From Syngnathus acus (taxonomy: Eukaryota; Chordata; Actinopteri; Syngnathiformes; Syngnathidae): DNA of 64,000 nt. The stretch is taken from the NCBI RefSeq assembly GCF_901709675.1, contig NC_051097.1, positions 4,466,039 to 4,530,038 of the forward strand, read 5' to 3'. How positions within the stretch are numbered: position 1 is the first letter of the stretch; every line of letters starts with the position of its first letter. Below are positions 25,201 through 37,190 of the stretch, piece after piece. The notes below the pieces were generated by a model, which was given only the letters and a program-made list of their open reading frames with translations, did not search any database and was not told the DNA's origin. The translations under genes and the position numbers were made by a program.

Positions 25201-27496
25201 CAACATGAAACTCGTGTTTCTGCTGACTGAATTGTTGAGCTTCCTAAAGCAAGAAGAGTGACAAAAATGCTTTGTGAGATGTACAATTCATACCAAAGAC
25301 TTTTTGCTGCACTATAGCACACTGGCATACTCGGATGTATCTAATTTAACTGGATTCCACCAAAGAAATTGCCCAAAAGTCAGATTTCTTTGTTGATTAG
25401 CTTGCACAAAAGCCCACCTCACTGTTTTGGAGAGGGAACCATGTAGCTTGGAAGAGCCACATTAGCGTGCTCTTTAAGAGGAGGGGAATTCTGCTGCTGC
25501 TCCATAATGTACAACAACAATAAACAAAAGCAACCCAAATGACATAAAACACACTGAGAGAAACTGCTCAAATATCGGTCAAATAGCTTTATCCTTCATT
25601 TTCTCTCTTTCTGTATGTAAAGCTTCTAGTCCAAAGAGATGCCCCCACCCACTGAGCCCTCCAATCGTGTTGACAATACCCAACGGAGGGGTGTTGTTTA
25701 TGGAGCCAGGGGGTGACGGCCATTTTCCATTCTCACTTGCAATTCTGTCTGAATGTAATGCAGGCAAAACGAAACCAAAAACAAAGAAAGAAAAAAAGGA
25801 TATGAAACCAAAAATGTTCCAAAGAGGATTTCACTGCTTGTTTGCTCGAAGTACTTAAAATATGATTGCCCATAATTATGTCTAGTATTACATTCCTACT
25901 TGGGATTTTTGCTAAATATGTGTGTTTGTGTTTTTTTTTTTTTTTGTTAATTTAATGTAATTTATGTTTCTAATTTAAGCGAACAAATTGTGTTGCCAAA
26001 TCTCCCACTGCACCCTTTACCCTTTTGCTGAAGATTAGCTTTGCCAAAGTTTACATTGTACGTTCCTTTTTCTTTCTTTTGGATGCTGTATTTATTTATA
26101 ACGTGTTTAGAACACTCTAGGTTTGTACTTGATGATAATTTAATGATATTTAATTAGATGTAATTGTTTTCAATGAATATTTATGTATTTAAGAATGTTA
26201 GTTGCATCAAAGATGCAGTGCTTACGCCAGGCCTCTTAATTTATTCTTTGTTAGCTTTTTGAAGACAAAAATGAACAAAAAAAAAAAAGGCAATGTTCTT
26301 TTATGAATGCTTAGACTTAATGACAGAACAATGTAGGAATGTTAAACTAGACTTACATCTGAATGTCCACTCATGCTCTCAGTATTTTTTTTCCTTTTGT
26401 CGTGGGGATGATGTTTCAATTTTGAACATAAAAACAAGGCTCAGAATAGGCCAACAAATGATGAGCACTGCATCTCTCTTTATTCTTGCTAATTTATTGT
26501 TTAAATTGTTCTTTTCATTTGTTTGCATTCTGCTTACCATTGTCGAATAAGCAATGACTGTCAGGCTGATCTTCTAGATAATTAAAAAAGAAAGACAAAA
26601 AAAGATCAGGTGAAGAGCGGGCCAACATTGATGTAAATGGAACTACCAAAGATAACTGGAATCCTTGAGAGAGACAAATAAACTGTGTGTGTTTACATCC
26701 ATGCAGCTCATACCCTGGTTAAGGATTTATTTTCTTTGTTATAGTCTTGAATAGATAGTTTTATTAATTGCTCTCCCCTATTTTTTGCAACAAAATAAAG
26801 TGTTTCGATAACTATATTACAAAGAAGTCATTCTGAGAAGAAAATATTTTACATTTTCAAACTTCAGTCATACTTTTAATTGTAAATATTGTTGTGTTTA
26901 AATTGTTTCCCCCATGCCCAAAAGTCACGTTAACTTCATTGACAACTCAACAAGTGTGGAATATATGGTTGGTCGTCATGGATACCAAGGAAAATATATC
27001 TTTGCTTGTCTTAACCTTTTATAAACCCTGACCAATACTTAAAATTTGCTACATTCAAAAGCATTCGAAAGCTTAGTGAAATATCAGCATGAGGTTCATA
27101 TGAATATTGCGCCATTTCTCATAACATTTTGCTTTGCTTTTCTTCTCAGTGTGGCTCTAATACTCATTTATAGTATTTTGTATCTAACTGATTCGATAGA
27201 CTTAAACAAAAACAAATTAAACATTTAAAACATCAAATTATTTTTTTATGGTTTTTTTTTGCAGCTAAAAGAACTGTTGACATTAACATATGATAAAAGA
27301 GGTGAAATGTAAATGTGATTAAAATTCTCCAGGAATTTAACATTGGAAACCAGGTGTAATATTATTCCCGTCTCATCTGAGATTCTGTGCAAAATCTTTA
27401 TCATAAGAGGTTATTGTTAAAGGGGTGTGATGCTAACACACACTATTTCCATACTGAAAAACCTGCTGCAGCGATCAAATTTCATAAGGACATGAA

Positions 27497-27522
27497 TGTG
27501 TGTGTGTGTGTGTGTGTGTGTC
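27497..27522. repeat. (GT)n microsatellite
   Basis: About 13 GT units in the putative onecut2 3'UTR. Confidence 0.9.
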
Positions 27523-29870
27523 CAATGGTTAATTTCCAAGCATGTGTGTGAGAAAAGAAAGCAAAGTCTATTTCAGCAGTGAGAACCCGAAAGGGTGTCT
27601 CACTGAATTTCCATTCATCCGTTTGATCATCACAATGAAACCAAAGAAACCAAATGTATTTTTCCTCTTTAGTTCCATTTACGTACAGCTCCGCGCTTGC
27701 TTTTGTATTGCAGATTATTTATTGATTTATTTACTTTCTAAATCCCTTTTTGGCCTTTGTAAGGGTCAAATGAGATCAGATCCAAAGAAATTATGTGAAT
27801 GTGGTAGCCATTTATGAACGTTTTAAATTGTTTAGTATGATGGATTCCTGACACAACATACAAGGACAGGTGCATTTTCTCTTCTGTTTCAAAATGTAGA
27901 GAAGGGACACACATATAAATGACATTGAAAAAAATAAATACTGTGGATTTAGATCTAAATTGGAATAATACGAGAATCCTTTTTCTTGTCACTCGAATCA
28001 ATTTCAAGTTAAGTAAAGGTCTTGTTCAAGCATGATTTTACTGTTTTTGCAGTCTATTGTTGACTTGGACTGTCTTCAGTTGTGTACTGCATAGCAACTA
28101 CATTGATGTGATTTGTTAAGCCAACAAATGTGAAAGTCAGACTTTTGTGTAACCTATCACCATGACTCCTGTTATTTAAAAAAAGGAAAACATACATGAT
28201 CATATTTGCTATACGGGCATAAGTACTGAAGCACCTCTCATAATCAAAGAATTGAGGAATTGGGGGTGGGCTGCTCTTTTAAATGCCACCCGAATCCTAA
28301 ATCTAGTTGTTTTTTTAAGTCAAGGCATTTTCTCATACAGATAAAAAAAAAAGATGCACATTAGGAGTGAAAACATACAGGAGAAGAATATACTTAAAAG
28401 CCCAGCTCGGTCGAGACAATTAAGTGATACAAAATCTGATCAAATAACCCTATAAAAGCAGTACGTGTTATGTACATCCAGTTATTATTGCTGCTCTGAA
28501 TTAGCAATTTTTTTTTTTTTTTTGCCCCCAATGTATTCAATAATTGAATTCTAAAGTCTATACTTCTAAAGTCTGAAGTCTAAACCTTGGCATTGACTTT
28601 TAAAAATATTTTTAGGGAGTAAAACAACTTCAGTGCTGTCAATTGTAGTTTCATCTCTGTCCTTTACTTTTTTGCAATATAATCAAAGCATAGAATTTCT
28701 GTGATTTTTTTTTTCTTCAACTTGAATCTGAGCTGCTTTTCCTCTTATGCGAACAAGATCTGAGCATCCTCTCATAAGTCAAGATCTTATTTTCTGTACA
28801 TGCCAAAACACGCTACTTGTTTGTTTTTCCCAGATGGTTGCAAAGTTTTAAATGTGGAGAAAACACCCAAACCTATTTGAGTGTTTTGCGCACACTGTGC
28901 TCTCTTTTCCAAACGGTTGCAAATATACCTCATAGATGCTAATGATGATGATGATTTTAAAATAGTCGTAATTTTGTTTCTATTTTGTTTTCCTTTTGGT
29001 AATTATAAGGACAACTGAGGGGAGGCAAACTTGATATATTTTTGGGGAATTTGGTATCGGCATTTGTTTGGTTCATTTCAAGGGGTGATTGTCCCCTTGT
29101 GTGTATACTGTTACAGTACGTTTGGAATTGTACATGTTTCTGCCCAGAAATAATACAGGCTTCTTTGATGAGCTGTCTGAATTCAATATTCAACCATGTG
29201 GAATTTATTTTTATACCTACTTTAAAGTCTTATGTCAGTGTCTTTCTTTACCTGTGCATCACAGTTTTATCATACATAGCAGTGCTATAGGCCAGAGTTT
29301 CTGCATGAGTGTTTTTACAGTTAGCTATCCATGTTATGCATAGTGAACTCTAGTATTGACCTCATTCTCATCAAAACCATCATCATCATCATCAGTCATA
29401 TAACCTTTGACATTGTAATACAAAACATGCATTTATGTAGATGTCCAAGTTATTATTAGTCATCATTATCATTATTTACTTGCTAGTTCGGGCTTCAACT
29501 GGATTCTATAAATCATCAGTAGCATTAGCAAAGGGTCGAAGGTCATCTGCTTCTTATTTATTTTTGGTATTCAATCCAACTCTCTCACTCTAAAATGTCA
29601 TCAAAACCAAATCATTACATTCAGGGTTTTTTTTTTTTAAACAATGCTTTCCATAGTTCACCCAGTCAATCTGAACCAAATTAAGCATTTTTTTTTTCTT
29701 TTTTACATTTTGTACATTTTTGTTGGTAAAGAAAAAGAGACATGAGAAAATTTGGGTTGTGGAATAAATTGATGGTCAAACATGAAGGAGACAATTGGAG
29801 AATTATTATGGTTCCACTCTATGTATAAAAACCAAACAAAAACATCAATAAATACATCACAATGGTTTTA

Positions 29871-32800
29871 TCCATGAACATGTGAATCCGGTGTCATTAC
29901 TGTTTTTGTACAAAAAAATATATATACAGATGCAGATTTGAAGTGTGCTTCAGATGCCATGGACTTTTTCGAAATTCATACTGGCCAATAAAAGTCAAAT
30001 TCGTTATTTTCAAGGTGGGATGGTAATTAGTGTGAAGACCTTCACGCTTATTTTATTCCTGTACTTTACTATTACACTTATTCCCACCACTTTTTTTACG
30101 CTTAGTAACTTTCACATAATTCATCCGATTCACCCCATTCCAACTTCAACATATTCTAAATATTCCAAATATTCATGTGAGGGGAGCTTACATTTTTCCC
30201 ATTCGAAAAAATGTTCAGTTTTCCCAAAATTCATCAAATTTCAGCCAAACTTTTACCTTTGATTCTTAATGGCCCATTCAACATATTTCACGTTTACATT
30301 GTTCCAATTTGAAATTCCTACCTCAGCTCATTCAATTCACATTGGGTAGGATTTTCAACATTCCTAAAATTGCCACGTTTCAAAAAGTCCACATTTTCAC
30401 CTTTTTAGCTTTTAAATACATTTTATTGTGCACTTGGTGTTTCCAAGATTGTAGAAAAGTTTAATCTGAGATACTTACATAATATGTTTGGGGGGGATCC
30501 CCGTTCAATTTTATCCATTTTCTATTACGTATTTTTACCTATTACGTCACAGTCTTTGGGGCGGCACTACCAAACCAGGTAATGGGTGCGGCCAAACGGT
30601 TTTGTAAATCCGCCATCTTTATTACTCGAAGACTCCAAACAACTCATGGTTGCCAAAGTGGAGAAATCAAAATGTCCCATTGTTAGATGCATTAATCCAC
30701 ACAAATCATTGCTACATTAGAATCTCAAAGAAGTGCCTGGTAAAATTTAATTTTTCATGACAAGGTGTGTTTAAAAATTCTCAGTATATTGTCAGTATAG
30801 AGAAGGATTTGCCGAAAGACTTCGTTTCATTGAGGGGTCAGTTCCTTCAATCGATGGAAACGACGGACACAGTAAAGCCGTAAACTTGAAATGACACAAA
30901 AATAATAAATTGTATTTCACTTTCATATTGTGCCCTGGTTTTCATAGCATTGGCATCATTAGCGCTGTGCGCTCTGTTTTCACTTCTTGTGGATGTATTT
31001 TGAGTAGTTGTATCATTCTTAATGTACAGAATATTGTGTTAAATGCATTCGCAACTGAAGGATTTAGAACCATGATATGCCGGCTTTGCTTACTGATTCC
31101 AAGAGTTCTCCCTCATCAAAAATTCTACATTCTCTCCATTACCAGACCCACAAGTATTTAGACTCATTCAGTTTTTTCCCCTCTAATTTCTAGATTTTTT
31201 CCACCGATTCATCTCGTTCCAACTTTAAACTATTCAGCTTATGTCTACTGATTCCAAGAATTCTGCCGTATTAAAAATTCTAACTTAAAACTGCACAGGT
31301 GTTCACTCACTAAATATTGTACAACTGAAACCTCCACAGTCACTTTGCTGATGTTGGTCTACTTGTCCAAATGTTTTTTTAAATTATTTTGCCTGTTAAT
31401 ATTAATTATATTTGAACTCGTTTTTTTTCTTTTAGGGTCCAACTTTCTAAAAAGCTTTATTTGCATCCAGGCATTTATCAATTCATAAACGTGAAGTATA
31501 GAATTGTTAAAATGTAATGACAATGAATAAAACTAACCAAATTTTGATCCCTCATGACAAACTATACGGTATTCTAAGTTGTGTATCACATGCAGTTGCA
31601 AAAATCTGGAATTTAAAAAATATCTCTTGTCTCATAGCTACGGCACATCAAACCCAAATGTTTTTAGTTTGCAGCAAAAAAATTAAAAGCCTTATAATCA
31701 GTCCATTTGCAAACTTTGGCAAAACTTCAACATTTACACATAATTTATTAGACACAATATTGCTACTTTGACACAACGCTATAAGTTGGTCGTTTGAGTC
31801 TTCTTTTCCTGTAATTTACATAGAATCTGACAACTTGAAAAAGTAACACCAGACTTTCCCCTTCTTTTTTATGCACTTCACAATCACTCCATTCTCTTAC
31901 TTTTTTTCATCCCACCATTCCACCGCTGTAATCATCTACGCATCGACCTCGCATCATCAATCCACCTCATCACTTTTCACCTTTAAACCCCGCCCTCCTC
32001 TTCCTCCCGCTCCCCTGCCACTGTTGCCAAGGAAACAACAGGCCATTGGGTTGCTGGTAAATCTAGTGACATTGTCTTTCTATTACCTGTGGGTCCGATT
32101 CCTGATAAAGAGGACAAAGCGTGGGAAAGCGACGAGTGACTGCAGCTTAAGCGTTTGTAAAACGCTGCCGTCTTAATTCGTCCAACTTGCAGTGACAAAA
32201 GAGCCAGAGGGGAAAATGTTTACGGTGGCAAATAAATATGACTCCCGCTGCTGTAAGTACACCGCTAAGAAATCTGCTGGGATCTTAACAACCTCCCGCA
32301 CAGATGTGCAATATAGCCCATCATTGTGGAGATGTTCATCTTTTGTTGATTTCATCAGAAAGAAGTTGATTAAACCCTTTGGACGAGTATGAGATTTTGT
32401 CGTCAGATTGTGGCAAATCCTCCCTAAAAGTGGCAGAGATGGAGTCGGAAACGACGGGACAATAATGATGCAAGTGAACGTACACTCGTTGCCCACTTTG
32501 TTATCATAATGATTGCTAATGGTTGGTATGTCTTAGTTGTTGTTGTTTTTTAATACAGATTTTTTCATCTAATTCTATTATGCAATGTGTAAATACCACA
32601 TGATTGTCATCATATCGTTGCAGATTTTGGAAGGCCCTCAATCTAATGAGATATTTAAAGTTATAATGCTCAGTTAGGTATCACTGTCAGCCTTTTGGGG
32701 AGGTATTTGTTTTAATTTTGTCGATGATTGCGGATGTGGTTTGGAAGTGGTGCAGAACTGCACGCTTCAGCAACAATTGTCATTTGACGGGACAACAAGA

Positions 32801-33673
32801 TGAAATCAAACATGGGGATGCTATTCACTAGAGTCACCATTGTCGGGATAATTTCTACTTGAGCGACGTACTAGAAGTTTGTTGGTTTGACTCCCCTAAA
32901 ACGTGTTGAGGAGGTTTGGATGAAATAATATCGCATCGATAATGGCTGGTGGCAAGAGTGACTACATCACATGCGCGGACAGAAGACTGCTCAAGTTGAC
33001 CAGCCAACGCAAGACTCCCCATTCCCTTCTTTGATTTTTGTGGTTTTAATCCACCCCCTCCCCTCATCCCTCACTTTTTTCATCCGTCCTCTCTGTTCTT
33101 CAAAATGTTTTTCTTATTCTTTTTCAACTTCATACCGCTCTCCCTTTCTCTGCAGAAATCAATGGTCGTTCTCTCAATAGGAGGTCACACGGTTGGCCTT
33201 GCAGTTTTTCAATTACAAGCAGACTGCAGTCACCACACAATACACACACACGGGAACACACACTCACCTGAGCTGCGTGGCTAGCAGACAGAGTAAATGG
33301 AGCAAAGAGGAGAACGAACAATTTGGATGTTGGAAAGGCAAGAGAGCGAAATAAGGGAAAAGGCCAAAGCATAAAGGTTTCGAGTCCAAATGGAATTTCA
33401 TGTTATCCTCTTCCTTTGTAAGTTCAGTTCAATGGAAGTGTGTAAATATCCACTTTGAACGACTAAATAAGTTTGACTGCAAGAATGTAAAAACAAAGAA
33501 TGAATGAATGTATCCAGGTGTTAGCTAAATTACATACACAGCTCAAGATGAAGTAAAAAAAAAACGACTTCAAGGAAGCTTATTATCCATTTCACAGTAA
33601 AAACAAGAAAATGTTTCCAGTCTATGATGAAGCCTTATTTTAGCTTTCATTGGTCTGTACTCATTTTTTCAAC
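29871..33673. other. Intergenic DNA between onecut2 and fech, first part
   Basis: No gene recognised. From about 30050 to 31260 the sequence has a repetitive ring (ATTCCAA, TTCAACAT, ACTGATTCCAAGA-TTCT-CC) suggesting an old degenerate repeat: the phrase TACTGATTCCAAGA occurs near 31096 and again near 31247. The rest is AT-rich with short random open frames. Confidence 0.6.
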
Positions 33674-34049
33674 ATCCATCCAGCCATGCATTTATTTCTA
33701 TACCCCTTATACTTTTCAGAGGAGGCGGAGTCTATCCCAGCCTTCACACCTTCACCTCTGGCCCTCCCTGTGTGGAGTTTGCATGTTCTCCCCGGGCCCG
33801 CGTGGGTTTTTTCCGGGCACTCCGGTTTCCTCCCACATCCCAAAAACATGCTTGGTAGGCCGATTGAAGACTCCAAATTGTCCCTAGGTGTGAGTGCGAG
33901 TGCAAATGGTTGTTTGTCTCTGTGTGCCCTGCGATTGGCTGGCAACCGGTTCAGGGTGTCCCCCGCCTACTGCCCGATGACGGCTGGGATAGGCTCCAGC
34001 ACACCCGCGACCCCCGTGGGGACTAAGCGGTTCAGAAAATGGATGGATG
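33674..34049 (+). mobile_element. SINE copy with an inverted 3'-end fragment at its head
   Basis: 33743-34049 matches the body and tail of the SINE at 19699-20074 (TGTGTGGAGTTTGCATG, CTGCGATTGGCTGGCAACC, GGATGGATGGAT) but lacks the tRNA head. In its place, 33674-33742 is the reverse complement of a diverged SINE 3' end (CATCCATCCAG, TTCTATACCCCTTAT, TCTATCCCAGCC). The arrangement is a head-to-head partial palindrome. Confidence 0.75.
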
Positions 34050-34063
34050 GATATATATATATT

Positions 34064-34129
34064 GCCATATAAAGCAGTTAACCAAATGTTTGATTTTTAT
34101 GTTTTGATTGGCGAATATAAATACAAGGG
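34064..34129 (+). repeat. Extra copy of a palindrome segment just outside the giant inverted repeat
   Basis: CATATAAAGCAGTTAACCAA and the following GATTTTTATGTTTTGATTGG match 36418-36482 in direct orientation and the complement of about 34849-34911, giving three copies in the locus. It shows that the left boundary of the giant palindrome was rearranged. Confidence 0.8.
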
Positions 34130-35246
34130 TTAGGGTGAGTGAACAAATCACTTCCTAAAGTGATTCGTTCTTTTTTCAGTTCATACGACTTCAACCACTA
34201 GGTGTCAGTAATGCGCATTGAAGCTGGTGCCACCACGCCGTAAATCAAAACGAAGAAGAAAATGACGTAACTTCCCGTTCACGAACGAGTCGTGAATTGC
34301 TTTTCCCGTTCCGAACTGAACGGATCTGTGAGTGAACGAGTCAGTGATTTGCATTTCCAGTTCATCGCGTGAACGGATCAGTGAGGGAACGAATCCTGAC
34401 TTTACCGTTCGCGAACGAGTTAATGGGTGAACTGCCTTCCCGTGCATCAACGGATCAGTCAGTGAATGTGTTGCGTCTCCTGGCGTGAACTACTATGTTA
34501 GCCAGAATGTCGATTTACGATTTGCCAAGGAAAGAAAGAACCACTCACTGAAACATCACTTCTTTTATGCATGTTTTCTCCAAGGTAACGGCTAACTTTA
34601 TTGCATGAAAGGATGCGCCGTTATGCAACAACGGGGAGATTATGCTTCTCTTTGGGTAATCTTGATTTTATAACACTTGTAGTAGTTTTTAAATGACGTG
34701 TATGCATATATACGCCTAAATATTGTTATCCAATATATCTACTACAATTTCACATTAGGTTGCTGGTTTGAAATTTACTTTTAATATTATTATTTTCAAA
34801 TAAACATTTATGTTATAACTTGTCTGGTGTTTTATTCCTTGTTTTTTTATTCGCCAATTAAAACATAAAAATCAGACATTTGGTTAACTGCTTTATATGA
34901 CAATATGTGTAGGTACACCTCATGGATACTTCAATAGGTACACTACACGAGGTAACAAAAAAAAAGACTAAATAAATAAAGGGTTAATTGAACAATAAAA
35001 GCACATTTATGTACATTATCACACCTGGGATCGAACTAAGTTTTTACGGAGCAAGAGCCCGTGTCATTATCCAGTCGACTATTTCGACCTGAAAGCCCAC
35101 CGTGGTCTGCACTGTTTTGTACTAGTGATGTGCATTCCAGTTAAGAACTGAATCTTTAGAATCGGTTCACTCAAAATATTTGTTCAAAAGAATCGTTCAC
35201 TGAATCGTTCGCTACACTTTCTTATTTATTCATTCTTTTTTTTTTT

Positions 35247-35826
35247 GTACCTAATAACAGGCCTCTTCATTAGGGAAATATCATGGTCAAAGGTCACAGG
35301 TATCAAACTCCAGTCCTCGGGGCCGCATTCCAACATGTTTTCCAAGATTCCCTCGTTAAGTGCACCTGCGTGAAAAGTTTTTGGTCATTTTCACGTTCTG
35401 CAGGAGCTAAAACTTTTCACGCAGGTGCACTTAACGAGGGAATCACACGGCCACTCCATTAGGTACACCGCCATTTTCAAGTGGACCTAATAACAAGCCA
35501 CTTTATTAGGGAAATATCATGGTCAAAGGTCACAGGTGTCAAGCTTTAGTCCTCGGGGCCGCATTCCAACATGTTTTCCAAGAGTCCCTCGTTAAGTGCA
35601 CCTGCGTGAAAAGTTTTTGGTCATTTTCACGTTCTACAGGAGCTAAAACTTTTCACGCAGGTGCACTTAACGAGGGAATCACACGGACACTCCATTAGGT
35701 ACACCGCCATTTTCAAGTGTACCTAATAACAGGCCACTTTATGAGGGAAATATCATTGTCAAGGTCACAGGTGTCAAGCTCTAGTCCTCGGGGCCGCATT
35801 CCAACATGTTTTCCAAGATTCCCATT
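35247..35826. repeat. Two and a half tandem units of about 236 bp, each with an internal hairpin
   Basis: Units start at 35247, 35483 and 35719, each opening with (G)TACCTAATAACAGGCC or a close variant. Each of the first two contains a 36-bp (first) or slightly shorter (second) inverted repeat. In the first unit, GATTCCCTCGTTAAGTGCAC begins at 35346 and its complement ends at 35444, with a loop of about 27 bp. The third unit is truncated and followed at about 35831-35930 by an inverted piece of the same unit. Confidence 0.85.
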
Positions 35827-36230
35827 GTTAAGTGACCTTTGACCATGATATTTCCCTAATAAACTGGCCTGTTATTAGGTACACTTGAAAATGGCGGTGT
35901 ACCTAATGGAGTGTCCAAGTGACGTCACAGATTAAACAGCCAATCAGGAGGTGGGAGTGAAGGCGGGTGTGGCACTTTTCACTTTCACTTAAGCTTTTTC
36001 CCTATTGAAGTGGCCTGTGATTAGGCACACCTCATGGACACTACAATAGGTACACTACACGAGGTAAAAAAAAGAAAAAAGAATAAATAAGTAAGAAAGT
36101 GTAGTGAACGATTCGGTGAACGATTCGGTGAACGATTCTTTTGAACAAATATTTTGAGTGAACCGATTCGAAGGATTCAGTTCACTTAATAACTGGAATG
36201 CACATCACTAGTACAAAACAGTGCAGACGA

Positions 36231-36312
36231 CCATGCGCTCCCAGGTCAAAATAGCCGACAGGATAGTGACACGGGCTCTTTCTCCGTAAAGACTTGGTTC
36301 GATCCCAGGTGT
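36231..36312 (+). other. tRNA-like module in the right arm of the palindrome
   Basis: TAGCCGACAGG fits the pol III A-box at 10 of 11 positions and GGTTCGATCCC is a perfect B-box. Between them ACGGG and TCCGT can pair (last pair G-T) around a seven-base CTCTTTC loop, and CTTGG/CCAGG can form a T-stem. It cannot be a working tRNA gene: the D-arm does not fold well and no acceptor stem is clear. The same module, slightly mutated, occurs reverse-complemented in the left arm at about 35025-35110. A SINE-like or tRNA-derived origin is inferred. Confidence 0.5.
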
Positions 36313-37190
36313 GAGTATGTGCTTTTATTATGCAATTAACCCTTTATTTATTCTTTTTTTTTTTTTTACCTCGTGTAGTGTACCTATTGAAGTGTCCATG
36401 AGGTGTACCTACAAATATTGTCATATAAAGCAGTTAACCAAATGTCTGATTTTTATGTTTTAATTGGCGAATAAAAAAACAAGGAATAAAACACCAGACA
36501 AGTTTTAACATAAATGTTTATTTGAAAATAATAATATTAAAAGTAAATTTCAAACCAGCAACCTAATGTGAAATTGCAGTGGATATATTGGATAACAATA
36601 TTTAGGCATATATATGCATACACGTTATTTAAAAACTACTACAAGTGTTATAAAATCAAGCTTACCCAAAGAGAAGCATAATCTCCCCATTGTTGCATAA
36701 CGGCGCATCCCTTCATGCAATAAAGTTAGCCGTTAGCTTGGAGAAAACGTGCATAAAAGAAGTGGTGTTTCAGTGAGTGGTTCTTTCTTTCCTTGGCAAA
36801 TCGTAAATCGACATTCTGGCTTACATAGTTCACGCCAGGAGATGCAACACGTTCCCTGACTGATCCGTTGATGCACGGGAAGACAGTTCATCCATTGACT
36901 CGTTCGCGAACGGGAAAGTCAGGATTCGTTCCCTCACTGATCCGTTCTCGCGATGAACTGGAAATGAAAATCACTCACTCACTGACTCGTTCACTCACAG
37001 ATCCGTTCAGTTGGTGAACAGGAAATGCAATTCACGACTCGTTCGTGAACGGGAAGTTACGTCATTTTCTTCTTCGTTTTTATTTACGGCGAGGTGGCAC
37101 CAGCTTCAATGCGCATTACCGGCACCTACTGGTTGAAGTCATGTGAACTGAAAAAAGAACGAATTGCTTTAGGAAGTGATTCGTTCACTC

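Larger units (their letters stand above)
22205..29870 (+). other. onecut2: Probable long onecut2 3'UTR
   Basis: No coding exon or convincing ORF follows the stop for more than 7 kb. The plus strand carries nine ACCAAAGA words and one ACCAAAG word between 22581 and 27657, the seed match of miR-9, a known ONECUT2 regulator. Candidate AATAAA poly(A) signals are at 26677, 26794, 29763 and 29847. Mammalian ONECUT2 also has a 3'UTR of more than 10 kb. The true end is not determined: the seed sites argue for an isoform reaching past 27.66 kb, and the 29847 signal is the most distal good candidate before the sequence changes character. Confidence 0.55.
34137..37190. mobile_element. Giant inverted-repeat (foldback-like) non-autonomous element
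   Basis: The sequence from 34137 inward is matched by the reverse complement of the sequence from 37190 inward, over about 1.1 kb per arm (left to about 35280, right from about 36000) with scattered mismatches and small indels. The symmetry centre is near 35667: for example TAGTGATG at 35123-35130 pairs with CATCACTA at 36203-36210. The arms are rich in GAACGAATC/GTTCACTGA words, typical of ends of fish hAT-like elements, and the outer right flank ends TCACGAGCCAACACTAA near 37258. The centre holds about 236-bp tandem units and smaller hairpins. No ORF of note. The class is inferred; foldback or composite hAT origin are both possible. Confidence 0.8.

Noticed and set aside
30642-30716. Short ATG frame (24 codons) with two Cys after a GC-richer stretch, thought of as a THAP-type first exon
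   Set aside because: Too short, no zinc-finger spacing completed, and no continuation found downstream.
36231-36312. Functional tRNA-Lys(CTT) gene
   Set aside because: The anticodon-like loop reads CTT and the B-box is perfect, but the D-arm and acceptor stem do not fold properly and the left-arm copy is mutated, so it is reported only as a tRNA-like module.
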